Source: Mactromeris polynyma (lineage: Eukaryota > Mollusca > Bivalvia > Venerida > Mactridae). From it: a stretch of 64,000 nucleotides of DNA. Each line of letters begins with the position of its first letter. Position 1 is the first letter of the stretch. Of the stretch, positions 1 to 10,510 are shown piece by piece. The position numbers and the translations under genes are program-made. The stretch spans positions 57,042,431 to 57,106,430 of the forward strand of contig JASFXZ010000002.1 of NCBI GenBank assembly GCA_032209605.1. The letters are read 5' to 3'. Below the pieces are notes generated by a model, which saw only the letters and a program-made list of their open reading frames with translations, was not told the DNA's origin and made no database searches.

Positions 1-985
1 GGTTGCATGATACTACACTGTAGACACGTGACGTGATACCACACCGTAGACACGTGACGTGATACCACACCGTAGACACGTGACGTGATACCACACCGTA
101 GACACGTGACGTGATATCACACCGTAGACACGTGACGTGATACCACACCGTAGACACGTGACGTGATACCACACCGTAGACACGTGACGTGATACCACAC
201 CGTAGACACGTGACGTGATACCACACCGTAGACACGTGACGTGATACCACACCGTAGACAAGTTGCATGATACAACACCGTAGACACGTGACATGTTATG
301 ACACCATAGACACTTGGCATGATACCACACCGTAGACACGTGACGTGATACGACACCGTAAACACGTGACATGATGCGACACCACAGACACGTGACATGA
401 TACGACACCGTATACACTTGACATGATACCACACCGCAGACACTTGACATGATACGACACGGTAGACAGGTTGCATGATACTACACTGTAGACACGTGGC
501 ATGTTACGACACCATAGACAAGTGGCATAATACAACACCGTAGACACGTGACGTGATACCACACCGTAGACACGTGACGTGATACCACACCGTAGACAAG
601 TTGCATGATACAACACCGTAGACACGTGGCATGTTATGACACCATAGACACTTGGCATGATACCACACCGTAGACATGTGACATGATACCACACCGTAAA
701 CACGTGGCATGATGCGACACCACAGACACGTGACATGATGCGACATCGTAGACCCGTGGCATGATGCGACACCGTAGACACGTGACATGATGCGACACCG
801 TAGATACGTGACTTGATACCACAGCGTAGACCTGCGACATGATACGACACAGTAGACACGTGACATGATATCACACAGTAGACACGGAACGTGATACCAC
901 GCCGCAGACACGTGACGCTTTGATACACCGTAGACACGTGACGTGATAACATACCGTAGACACTTGACGTTTTGATACACCGTAT
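1..985. repeat. 26-bp minisatellite array, open at the left edge
   Basis: About 38 tandem units of 26 bp. Each unit reads roughly GACACGTGACGTGATACCAC followed by ACCGTA. The first ten or so units are nearly identical; units from about 270 on are increasingly diverged, and the last ones (900-985) carry a CTTTGATACACC variant. The decay toward the right suggests the homogenised core lies to the left, outside the window. Each good unit contains a CACGTG palindrome overlapping a TGACGT half-site. Because 26 is not a multiple of 3, the minus strand has long overlapping open frames with a repeating Val-Tyr-Gly-Val-Val pattern. These are by-products of the repeat, not genes. Confidence 0.96.
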
Positions 986-1330
986 ATAAAGTGAAAAAAT
1001 TGCACATGGGAAAAGGAAATATAACTTACGTTCAAAACACAAGCAGAAATAATAACCATACATCGAATTGCAGCCTTGGAACTGTCAGTAAAAATACTGG
1101 GGATGTAAGTCAATTGAACAGCTAGTTAACCTCACTATAATCGCTATATGATCATTGATTTCCAACAGATATACCTAAATTGACTAAGTAGGCAGTAACT
1201 TATCATTAAAAGCAATGAACCATTACTTATATTATGACGTAGTGCAGAACAGATCACATTGTACGGCAAATCAATGTCAATTCGACCAGTGAAAGCATTA
1301 TAATCACCTAGTAGTGTGTCATTATTTCGT
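985..1330 (+). mobile_element. Dispersed repeat family A, copy 1
   Basis: Starts at a TATATAAAGTG motif directly after the minisatellite, then a block with TTGCACATGGG and TTCAAAACACAAG. The family core follows: GCCTTGGAACTGTCAGTAAA, a diverged TTTAAATCGATTTAA palindrome and AGCTAGTTAACCTCAC. The same blocks in the same order recur at 38.9 kb and 52.7 kb on this strand, and inverted at 11.6 kb and, for the first part, 20.7 kb. The stretch 1160-1260 also aligns with the inverted copy at 11.56-11.66 kb, so the family extends past the core. No coding sequence seen. The class of element is unknown; an LTR or a non-autonomous DNA element are both possible. Confidence 0.75.
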
Positions 1331-2177
1331 ATTTTAAACGTCTTCAATCTACATATTTATAAAGTATAACTTTGCTCCACAACACTTCAAAACTAATTAT
1401 TATAATCTGATTTAAAATATCATAGCATGACTTTTAACGCATGACTTACAAAAGCATCTATAGAAACCATATCTAGCTGATTTTCAATCAAATAAATGAT
1501 AGCGTGTCGTAGAATTTGAGTTGATAGACAGTATGTCTTTTCATGTGTGTTTTATGCGCTGAATGTTTGCAAAATATAATGAATATTTAATACGACACAT
1601 AACCACATTGTTTGAGCAGCATGTTTTTTTTGTAGTTTTGCAATGTTGGTGTAGATTATAACGCCCCCGCTGGAACGTCATCTAAGTCCTATTTCTAGTT
1701 AAGGTAGGAGCTGCAAAGTCAAACATTTGATTGAAATTGTTATTTGTATTTCTGTTGTGATTGTATTGATTATCAATTTTGTGACATCAGAATAGTTTTG
1801 CTCGCTTCATATGTGTATTAGTTGTTTTATTAATCCTTATTTTGTTTAGGTACATTTTTGAGAAATCAGTAGTATATTGTTTTATTTCATATTTAATAAC
1901 AGGATTAAATTGCAAATAAATATCTCGGCAAAATTGAGGTATTAACATTTCTGAATGCAGGAATATAAAGTCTAACAATGACATTGTAAAACAAAAAAAA
2001 ATGCAAACCCACATTTTTTCAGGGAATTACAGCACTTTAAGTTTGGTTATCAATACATCACAATATGTTTTCAGATGTAATTACATTTAACGAATATCTG
2101 TTTATTATTCTTTTTTTATGAATAAATTAAACATTCATACAATGCGATTTTCACACATAAGTTGCAAATAAAAAATC
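1331..2177. other. AT-rich non-coding stretch
   Basis: No convincing open frame, RNA gene or repeat boundary was recognised here. It contains short poly-A/T runs and scattered stops in all frames. Confidence 0.5.
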
Positions 2178-2191
2178 GTTACCATGGAAAC
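2178..2191. promoter_or_regulatory. RFX X-box-like motif 1
   Basis: GTTACCATGGAAAC fits the RYYNYYATRRNRAC X-box consensus at every position. X-boxes bind RFX factors, often upstream of cilium genes. A second match lies 117 bp downstream. No ciliary gene is recognisable next to them, so function is unproven; they could also be part of an old repeat. Confidence 0.3.
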
Positions 2192-2294
2192 CAAGTTATT
2201 TTAAACATCGATTTTCTTTAAAGTTGCGATATTGTGTAAAGTTAATAACTGAACGATTTTATACCTTGGTAATACCATTAGAGCGCAAACAAAG

Positions 2295-2308
2295 GTTGCT
2301 ATGGCAAC
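2295..2308. promoter_or_regulatory. RFX X-box-like motif 2
   Basis: GTTGCTATGGCAAC is a near-palindrome that fits the X-box consensus exactly. It pairs with the match at 2178-2191. Confidence 0.32.
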
Positions 2309-3337
2309 CAATTACAAGCAATAGTGTTTGAACACACTAAACTTAAAATTTCTCAGTGACTTTGGCCTCTATTTACAAAGATTTTGGTCTAGGAACAGTA
2401 GACAATGGACATGCTTCAACACTCTTTATACAAAGTAGTCAAATGTCATCATACAGAAAACACTGCCTGGCTGGATCTAGTCCAGTTTGGAAAGCCATGA
2501 AGGGTGGTACTTTGTTTCAGGACATTGAAGAACTCTCCATTGGAAAACATCTACTGATTCATGTACACTGTTCCTGGTGATGAATGTGTCATTTTGTGGT
2601 ATCATGTTACATAAACACGTTTAACTGTATACATAAATTACATATAAATAATTTTGATAATTTGATTTAAACATGTCTGCAATTTTAAGATCGCCTTAGA
2701 TTAAGACAATCCGGCTTTAAATAGCGGCAAGGAAAAAACAGTGCACTTTATAACTAAATTACTGTAGTACAGCATTTATTTTTAATCAAGACCATCTCTC
2801 AATAAGAGCTCCTTTGCTTATTCAAGCTTTCATAATATGTTCACAGTTAGTAAGAGAACATAAAGTGTAAAGCACAATGTTGTACCAGCTTTGAAAATGT
2901 ATATCATTACAACTACAATGTTTAGTGTCGAACCATTTTGCAGTAAATGTGAACAAATATCAAATACGTTTGAGCCCCTACCACAACACAAAATGTTGTG
3001 GGATGATTTCGTTACATCAATTGACAGAACCTTGTAGTTTTCTAATTGCAAGCAAAAATATGACGTATAAAACATTGATACTTGAAATAATAGTACTCTG
3101 TGATGTTAGATATTTTTCTAAAGTACTGTTTAAAGAAAGTACCCTAGTCATAGAATATGACAGGATCTGTTGATCCCAACTAACTGGGGTATATTATACC
3201 CGCTACGGGATGATATGCGGACAGTCTCGGTAATATCCTCCAAACTCTCAGCTGTGGAGTGTCTCCATCGGACCTGCACATTTTCATGTCTGTCAACACG
3301 AACTTGTGACATTATGTATGCCTGTGATATGGTAATT
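2309..3337. other. No gene recognised
   Basis: Short open frames occur (for example 2356-2580 plus) but none shows a known domain, and no splice-supported continuation was found. AT-rich, with no obvious tandem structure. Confidence 0.4.
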
Positions 3338-3427
3338 GACATATCGATGGGCAAGTACCAAAATGTCGTAACTGCTATACAAACGCATAGCATGTACGGC
3401 CTTGTGGTACTTGCCCATCGATATGTC
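3338..3427. repeat. Perfect inverted repeat, 23-bp arms
   Basis: The left arm (3338-3360, beginning GACATATCGATGGGC) is the exact reverse complement of 3405-3427, separated by 44 bases. It can fold as a stem-loop. It may be a MITE terminus pair or a relict of one; no target duplication was identified. Confidence 0.85.
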
Positions 3428-3615
3428 ACAGTATGACATGAATTCCACAAGACTGGAAGGTATTAATTCAGTAATTTAAATGCACATTTTATGTGTTGAT
3501 TTTTTTGCAGAGTAGTTACGTCTTAATGGTATTAGACCATCTATTTATCAATGATAAGCTGCAATGTGAATAATAGAAATCATTTGTAATTTACAATAAA
3601 GCCATGTTTACTCAC

Positions 3616-4019
3616 ACTTGGATAATCGTAGTCCTTCTCAGTACACTCTTCATCACAGAGTGTTCTCCTCGACATGGTCGGTGTCTCTTGATCTTGGAGG
3701 AAGGACATCACATCGTAATACCAGAGGCTCGGCTCGTACAGTTCTTCGGTGCCAGCCCAAGATTGCTCGACTCATTCACCTTCTTCAGCTCCTTTCTGAA
3801 GTTTGTTCGAATAGCGTTGAACTTCTTTTTCAGGTCTTCCTTCGTGGCGTTCTGGAAAAGCTCTTTGCACTTGGCCAACAGCTTCTCATATGCCAAATCT
3901 TTCTTGCCTCTATTCGAAAATTCATCGCTCTTCACTTCCCAAAGAGCTGGCAACTCTCTGTATAATTCAATACATTCAAGGAGAAATTTCCTCTTTTCTT
4001 CTTTATCCCGACTGGACAT
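3616..4019 (-). pseudogene. MADF-domain (Adf-1-like) protein, first exon, frameshifted
   Basis: From the ATG at 4019, residues about 8-80 form a MADF DNA-binding domain. Visible signature parts are LLECIELYRELPALW, a basic helix, LLAKCKELF and FNAIRTNFRKELKKV. Shortly after, near 3767, the frame breaks. The next reading frame continues with AGTEELYEPSLWYYD and a TPTMS segment, the usual follow-on of animal MADF proteins, so a single base appears to be missing. The second part runs to a GTGAGT splice-donor-like sequence (plus 3610-3615). MADF proteins are sequence-specific DNA binders and also occur as the accessory protein of PIF/Harbinger transposons. Which of the two this is cannot be told, as no neighbouring exon was found. 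The frameshift could be real or an assembly error. Confidence 0.8.
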
Positions 4020-4257
4020 CTTTACTCTTCAGTGAGCGGCGAAGAATGAAACATTGTGCAATATTCTGACTAAGTGCCACCAACAACACAATAATATTGA
4101 TCAACCTTCAATAAATATCTACCGAGGTTTGATTTCGTCAATATATTGCGCAAGTCAAAATATTGCATCAATATCACGCATTAATGGACAATGTTTGTGT
4201 CAATTCTCGTGATTGACAATATTATTGTCAATACAATTGATCGTGTATGGACCGCTT
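4020..4257. other. Intergenic, AT-rich
   Basis: Many short ATTGAT/CAATAT words and imperfect inverted motifs, as in a decayed MITE, but no boundary could be fixed. Confidence 0.3.
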
Positions 4258-4501
4258 AAATTTTAGACATATTAGAAATGCATGCAAACTTATTTAATTA
4301 TCATTATGTCTACTCCTCCTTATTATTTGTTAAGTCTCAGTAGTAATATTTATGTTGGGGGTGAAACGTCTTCATTTGTAACAAATACTGAGACTATTCA
4401 CCCCCAAAATGAAACGTCTTAGGAGGAAATGACTTGAGGGTGAAACGCCTGACAACCTTAAATTTGACAGATCTTGTTATATTGGGCCGCTCTTTAAAAT
4501 T
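4258..4501 (+). repeat. Repeat R1, copy 1 (second copy at 63.27 kb)
   Basis: Nearly identical by eye to 63268-63511 over about 240 bp in the same orientation, starting TTTAGACATATTAGAAATGC and ending TTGGGCCGCTCTTTAAAATT. It contains several GAAACGTCTT / GACGTTTCACCCCC-type motifs in both orientations and a hairpin-prone pair, CTCAGTAGTAA and AACAAATACTGAGAC. Inverted copies of the GACGTTTCACCCC motif occur at 59770-59885. Probably the end of a DNA transposon. Confidence 0.8.
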
Positions 4502-6780
4502 TGTAACAGTCAAACGGATTCACATAATAATATCTTAATTGGTGGAATAAACAATATAACGCGTTCAAGCCTATTCACCACATGAGAAAATAACGGTATC
4601 ATTAACGAACGTATTATTATGATATATAGCCGACAACCCAATCATTTGTACATCAAAGCATACAGCATTACAACAGGTATAACAGGTCAGACTTTTTCAA
4701 ACTCATGTACATCAACTTTAAAAACATATAATTATATGCAGCCGTATAATAGTGTTACCTAGCTATGTATTACTAGTACACATCGGTTTTTAAGATACTT
4801 ATACAATATTAGTCAGACATATAATCATTTCGCAAGATACAAGCATGGTATACAGATAAAGCTATGTGTTTGATAATTTATTTTGACATGACATCAGATT
4901 GTAAAATGTTTGCAAAGTTGAATATTCATAATATAAGCTAGGTATGTATTTAACTCATAGACATGAATATAATTGGCATACGAGTAAAAAGTACAACACC
5001 TTGCAGACATAATATCAGTTTCTCCCTAAATTATTACAAACGTTCGGTTGCACAATCAGATATGTTTAACAAGTATTCACATGAACCTTTTCAATACACG
5101 GCATAATTATACTTCATTGCCCACAACTCGGATCCATATACTATAGTAGTAGATTATGACTAATTTTTGCAAGGGAGGCGTTTAACACAAATATTGAAAA
5201 TAAGTCACTACTTGAGTTGATACACGTTTTGCCTTTAGAGCAACCGACTCTGTCATCTTTTGCAGAGACATAATTTATTGTAAATCAGTTTGTTATGCAT
5301 GTAAGATGGGTGAAGAATGAAATGATATTTGGGTTCTTATTTGCTTTGAAGCATTTGACTTATTCTCTCTCTTTTATACGATACGGTTTTTGAGATGGAT
5401 AAGGTGCACCATAGAGTACAATATGATATGACAGGAAAGTAAATTATGAATAACATGTTAAATGCAGTTAAATCAACATTCCTCCGACAAATTGATCAAT
5501 AACGCTATATACGAAGTGGTACATGTACAAATGTATAAAATTTGACAAATATTTTCAATAGTATAATAGTTGAAAATTGACATATAATGTTTCTTATGAA
5601 AAGTAGTATTACTTATGATGACAGTATTTGGATTAAGTATAATAAGAATGTTTAGGCTTAATATTCGCTTTTACCACATGTTTTGTAACTTTTCGTGGGT
5701 AATTGTTAAACAAAGTCCTTAGTTTAGTTTCTGTAGACAACTCATAATTTAATAAATAATAATAAATACATATTTTTCAGGTAAGATGTCGATAAATATT
5801 TCATTTATGATTTGATAAAAAAATGTACAAACGATTAAAATTGGATTTCATCTTCATTCGTTTGATTATTGAAATGTTTATAAATATTGAACATATACAT
5901 ACTCGTAAAAGAAAGTAATATCTTGAATTAAAAACTGCATCATGTGACAATCATTTAACTTTGATAAAGATCATTTGTTAGGTGAATATTGTATTTTTGC
6001 ATAAACGTGGAAGAGGCAATGGTACTTACGATTATGTTTGTGTCTTGTGTACCTTTTTCTTCTGTTATTGTTTACCTGTATGTATTTATTTTGTCTCCGA
6101 TGCTTTTTGTGCAGCTACTGGCTTTGTAAAGTGCATTCATTATTATTCACTTCAGACTGAATTTTCTTTGAAGAAAATAGGAGATTTTGTATTTCAAACA
6201 TTCAGCTAAGGTATTTCGATGTTTTCACAATATTAAGGCTATACGTACTGTCCAATGGTTATTGCTGTCCTTGTTTCCAACACAATCATTCCAACTAATT
6301 CTGTTACATAAGGATTAAATAATTGATATACCTAGTCTTTGTGAGACTGATATTTATATTACTATCAAATAATTTAAGGCTTAAAAAATACTTGTACACT
6401 ATCGTAATTCTACCGCCATATTACGTCGTCGGTTTATCACAGAGACGTATTTTTGAAAGGGTGTATTCAGCAGCATTGACTGGATATGGTTTGCTATATT
6501 GCAAAGTTAATTGTATTTATTTGTGTTCAATTAGTTAAGTTCACAATTCAAATTATATTTCAGCAAGACAATGTTGTACTGCAGGTTGTTGGGTAATACT
6601 TCAGGTAACCGATCCAAACCCAGTAACCATTAAATGATCATGACATAGCCAGATGAAATTAACGACTACGAATGAATGTCGGCTCGTATTACGTATTTAT
6701 TACTATAAAAGTCACCTTTGGCCGCATGTATATTTCTTGCAGTTCCATATTCATGCTTTGAGTTCGTTCCGGGATGGCGT
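4502..6780. other. Gene-free AT-rich stretch
   Basis: About 2.3 kb without recognisable coding sequence, RNA gene, TIR pair or tandem repeat. Open frames at 5982-6209 and 6323-6538 are short, AT-biased and without domain signals, so I do not call them. Confidence 0.5.
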
Positions 6781-6789
6781 GTTTTAGTG

Positions 6790-7880
6790 TCCCCTCCCTG
6801 TGTGTACCTCCTGAACTGTATGTAGTGTATAAGCCTCTCCAAATGTGTAGCTCCTGCTCTGTTTGTTGTGTCTATGTCACTCCATGTGTGTACCTCCTGA
6901 TCTGTTAGTTGTGAATATGTCGCTTCATGTGTGTACCTCCTGATCTGTTTGTTGTGTCTATGTCCCTCCATGTGTGTACCTCCTGCTCTGTTTGTTGTGA
7001 ATATGTCGCTCCATGTGTGTACCTCCTGCTCTGTTTGTTGTGTCTATGTCTCTCCATGTGTGTACCTCCTGCACTGTTTGTTGTGAATATGTCGCTCCTT
7101 GTTTGTACCTCCTGTTCTGTTTGTTGTGTCTATGTCACTCCATGTGTGTACCTCCTGATCTGTTTCTAGTGTATATGTCCCTCCTTGTGTGTACCTCCTG
7201 CTCTGTTTGTTGTGTCTATGTCACTCCATGTGTGTACCTCCTGATCTGTTTGGTATTGTCTATGCCTCTCCATGTGTGTACCTCCTGATCTGTTTGTTGT
7301 GTCTATGTCACTCCATGTGTGTACCTCCTGATCTGTTTGTTGTGTCTATCTCACTCCATGTGTGTACCTCCTGCTCTGTTTGTAGTGTCTATGTCACTCA
7401 ATGTGTGTACCTCCTGATCTGTTTGTAGTGTCTATGTCACTCCATGTGTGTACCTCCTGATCTGTTTGTAGTGTAAATGTCACTCCATGTGTGTACCTCC
7501 TGCTCTGTTTGTTGTGTCTATGTCACTCCATGTGTGTACCTCCTGATCTGTTTGTAGTGTATATGTCCCTCAATGTGTGTACCTCCTGATCTGTTTGTAG
7601 TGTAAATGTCACTCCATGTGTGTACCTCCTGCTCTGTTTGTAGTGTCTATGTCACTCCATGTGTGTACCTCCTGCTCTGTTTGTAGTGTCTATGTCACTC
7701 CATGTGTGTACCTCCTGATCTGTTTGTAGTGTATATGTTCCTCAATGTGTGTCATCTGATCTGTTTTTAGTTACTATGTCTCTATGTGTGTACCTACTGA
7801 TCTGTTTGGTATTGTCTATGTCGCATCATGTGTGTACCTCCTGATCTGTTTGGTATTGTCTATGTCGCTCCATGTGTATG
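6790..7880. repeat. 43-bp minisatellite array
   Basis: About 25 tandem units of 43 bp, typically TGTGTGTACCTCCTGATCTG then TTTGTTGTGTCTATGTCACTCCA. Variant positions alternate (GATCTG/GCTCTG, TTGTTGTG/TTGTAGTG, CTATGTC/AATATGTC), which suggests higher-order mixing of unit types. Because 43 is not a multiple of 3, all three plus-strand frames stay open for long stretches (Cys-Val-Pro-Pro repeats). These are not genes. Confidence 0.95.
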
Positions 7881-8479
7881 CTCCCTCATGTTTCTTTGTC
7901 TAGATTTGTCAGGAGAAATTCTGATTTGTGAGTTTGACCTTCAATGATATCCATTTTTACTGTGGTTTTCTAATTCGGTATAAGGTCATTATGATAATAT
8001 TACATAATGTGAGGTTAAGCTATAGGCTACATATTTTGCACGGTCTCTATCATTCTTGTTATTGGATGTTGAGGAAAGTTTGCACAGGTATGTTTTATAT
8101 CTATTAATATGTGATGTCATATAATTATATTGTCACGGATACATATAAATATCACGACCATTTCTTCATCGATATTATTTGATATATCATATGTTATATC
8201 ATTATCATGACTGCATAGTGCGTTTGAGTATAAATAAAACAGCAGAATGAATCTGGTCGAGACTGAACCTTTTATGCAATGAGATTAAATTATTCGCTAA
8301 GATATTTCGTTAATGCAATACATTTCAGGAAGCAAAAAATACAAACAGAATCTTGGATCATAACCGTATAAATTGGGCTGTGTCTACTGACCCTATTAAA
8401 GTATTATTAAATTGTGTTGTATGTATTGTCTTAACATTTTATACTTCACCGAAAGCAATGCCAACAAATATCTTCTCAT
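7881..8479. other. 3' flank of the sulfotransferase gene
   Basis: No coding sequence. AT-rich. It lies downstream of the minus-strand sulfotransferase stop codon and may hold its 3' UTR. Confidence 0.4.
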
Positions 8480-9642
8480 TTATTCAAGTCCTTGGAAATA
8501 ATTGAAATCCGCTTGTACATCGTTCCGGTCAAAAACCCAATCTGGCTTATTGTCGTAACCGAACAACATACAATCAAGGACGACAACTTTTCTTAATCTT
8601 TCCAGTAACTTTAAAGGCACTGACGCATACGCCTGTTTCAGAGCTTCTGTTTTTTGTCTTTTAGTTTCTTCAGCATATGGTTTAGATTTCTTCGCCGCTT
8701 CTTCAAGTGAATTTCGAAAATCTTTAAACTTTATTTCACTGTTTTCTCTAAAAGGCATATCAAAGTGTTTGTAAATATGCCCCAACATTTTGTAATACGA
8801 CCATGCTCTGAGATAGAGCTTATATCTTGATATTGTTGAGTCTTTGATTACAACGAATGTGTCTAGCATGTGATTCGTCTCTTTAAAATGTAATGTTTTT
8901 TTTTCACCAGCTCTGTTTGGAACATTTATCTGTTTCGTTCTAGACCACTCATTAATTAAGTACGTCCAATCTGACACCATTGTCTCAAGTTTACCAATGA
9001 AGTCGTATTGATAATCACAAAGATAACAGTGCTCATTCATTGGTCTTAAATGTTCATCAAGGTTACGTCCAGCTTCATATTCTTCTACGGTGAACTTTAT
9101 CATTTCGTAAAATGTAATATTATGACCATAAATTGAACTATCCCTTGATGGCCTGTGACGATACCTTTTCACAACTTTTGGGCCGACAGGGGCCCAATGA
9201 GCTTTGGGGAAGTAGAATTTATTGCTGTATGTTGAAAACAATCGTTGAAACGGTTCTCGGACAAATGTAAATTTGTAAGATTTTCCTATTATTTTTCTCA
9301 TGTCCGTGTATGGTAATTGGCGTACCTGCCTGGCTGTGGCATGCATTCGATCTATTGAGCAGTTGAATATTTCTGTTAACATTTCAAATGTATACGTTGA
9401 AGCAGCCTTGTTCACACGACACCACGTAATGTCTCTTCTTCTTCTTCTTCCCAATACAGGACAGGAATCCTAGGTTGGATTGTTAAATGTCCACGGGCTC
9501 GATTTGGATTCATGACGTTCCTTACAATCGGTTGAGAATTGATTCTTCTTCTTGTTTCATTTTTGAGTGTATTACATGTTTTTTTTACCCGGGCAATTCT
9601 CATTTTGTTCCTCTCTTCAATGAAGGTCATATTGTCTCCTTG
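8480..9642 (-). CDS. Carbohydrate sulfotransferase (CHST8/9/10/14-like), last exon, with a frame break
   Basis: A Golgi-type enzyme that transfers sulfate from PAPS to a glycan, of the Sulfotransfer_2 family. The 5'-phosphosulfate loop reads WCRVNKAASTY; the usual VPK is VNK here. The 3'-phosphate site reads FTFVREPFQRLFSTYSNKFY. The later CDYQYDFIGKLETM and the C-terminal DCMLFGY segment also fit. Upstream, the segment 9443-9642 (FIEERNKMRIARVKK ... PRIPVLYW) matches the stem region preceding the catalytic domain but lies in another frame. The switch falls inside a GAA tract at about 9429-9447. A likely splice acceptor (TTTGTATTTTAAG, minus strand) sits just upstream of 9643, so the N-terminal membrane anchor is probably on an exon not seen here. 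The break may be a slippage mutation, a polymorphism or a sequencing error, so gene or young pseudogene is undecided. Confidence 0.82.
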
Positions 9643-10000
9643 ATCCTTAAAATACAAAGTAAATGTTTATTGGTACGGTAAAACACATAATAACACCAAG
9701 TACGCAACAGTGTCTACATAAAGCAGTATTGTTTATTATGTGTTATTTAATTTTATATAAGGACAGTGATCACATGTTAGCATGCTTATTTAGCAGGTTA
9801 CATAATGGGAACACAAACTACCTGTAACAAGAGTTGATCATTTACATGCACTACGGAAACCTCATTTATAATGCCCTTTATTAGTAATATAGATGATAGG
9901 ATTCTGCAGGAAAATCGCTGCTGACGATTGTTTCAATAGCAGCATTTCACTTTGTAGTGTGGTTATTGTATCTTTCAGTATAGTCATAGCAGTAGCACAA
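9643..10000. other. Putative intron or spacer on the minus strand
   Basis: Between the sulfotransferase exon and the next open exon. No coding signal. Begins (minus sense, at its 3' end) with a pyrimidine-rich acceptor-like sequence. Confidence 0.4.
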
Positions 10001-10510
10001 TTACAGATACTGGGTCTGATCTAGGTAGGTTTGGTAGACGGGAGATTGACAAATAGATGAATTCATGTTGTTCTGGTCATTGATACGTGACGGTAGTTTT
10101 TTTCCTACGGGTTGGACTACTAGTATTGGGGTTGACGTACTGGTAGTATCGTGGTTTTGTGAACTGAGAATGTCTTTAATCATAGTGAAATCGTCACCAT
10201 CCAATACACAGTGTATCGTATATATATCGTTTGCAAGCGTCATAGATACAGGTTCGCCCTTTTTAGTGGCAACTCTACGTTTGAGCTCGGACTGTATACC
10301 GCAGGGAAACTCACATTTCCGTAGAATATCGAAAACCAAGGATCGTGTTTTACAGTTGAAATACTCCTTTAATATTCGGGTAACGAACAAATACGAGGGC
10401 AAGTCGCGGAAAAAAGATACCAGATTATCATATTCAGTTAATTCATTGTTATTTTCTCTCTTGTCGATGGGTTGGATGGCATATCCGCACCATCGTGTAT
10501 ATACGGTATT
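10001..10510 (-). CDS. Unidentified open exon, about 168 codons
   Basis: An uninterrupted frame of about 168 codons ending in TAA at 10001. It has no in-frame ATG near its start; it is open from a stop just upstream of 10510, as expected for an internal or terminal exon. It reads like real protein: a helical, charged N-terminal half (VSFFRDLPSYLFVTRILKEY, then VFDILRKCEFPCGIQ and ELKRRVATKKG), then an Asp/Ser/Thr-rich and Pro-containing tail. I do not recognise a family. It lies upstream of the sulfotransferase exon on the same strand. It is more likely a separate gene or a decayed transposon gene than its first exon, because no signal anchor is visible. Confidence 0.4.
   Translation of the reverse strand, partial: NTVYTRWCGYAIQPIDKRENNNELTEYDNLVSFFRDLPSYLFVTRILKEYFNCKTRSLVFDILRKCEFPCGIQSELKRRVATKKGEPVSMTLANDIYTIHCVLDGDDFTMIKDILSSQNHDTTSTSTPILVVQPVGKKLPSRINDQNNMNSSICQSPVYQTYLDQTQYL

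Noticed and set aside
1..985. CRISPR-like array
   Set aside because: No unique spacers; the 26-bp units are contiguous, and the genome is clearly eukaryotic.
13..1113. Several long overlapping minus-strand frames with Val/Cys/His repeats
   Set aside because: They are frames through the 26-bp minisatellite; the unit length keeps several frames open at once and no non-repeat coding part adjoins.
2356..2580. 74-codon plus frame downstream of the X-box pair
   Set aside because: No domain, no ATG with good support and no continuation by splicing could be seen.
3148..3450. Overlapping open frames on both strands
   Set aside because: They overlap the perfect inverted repeat and each other; no domain is seen.
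6666..7428. Cys-rich plus-strand frames that look like a secreted repeat protein
   Set aside because: All are translations of the 43-bp minisatellite in different frames.
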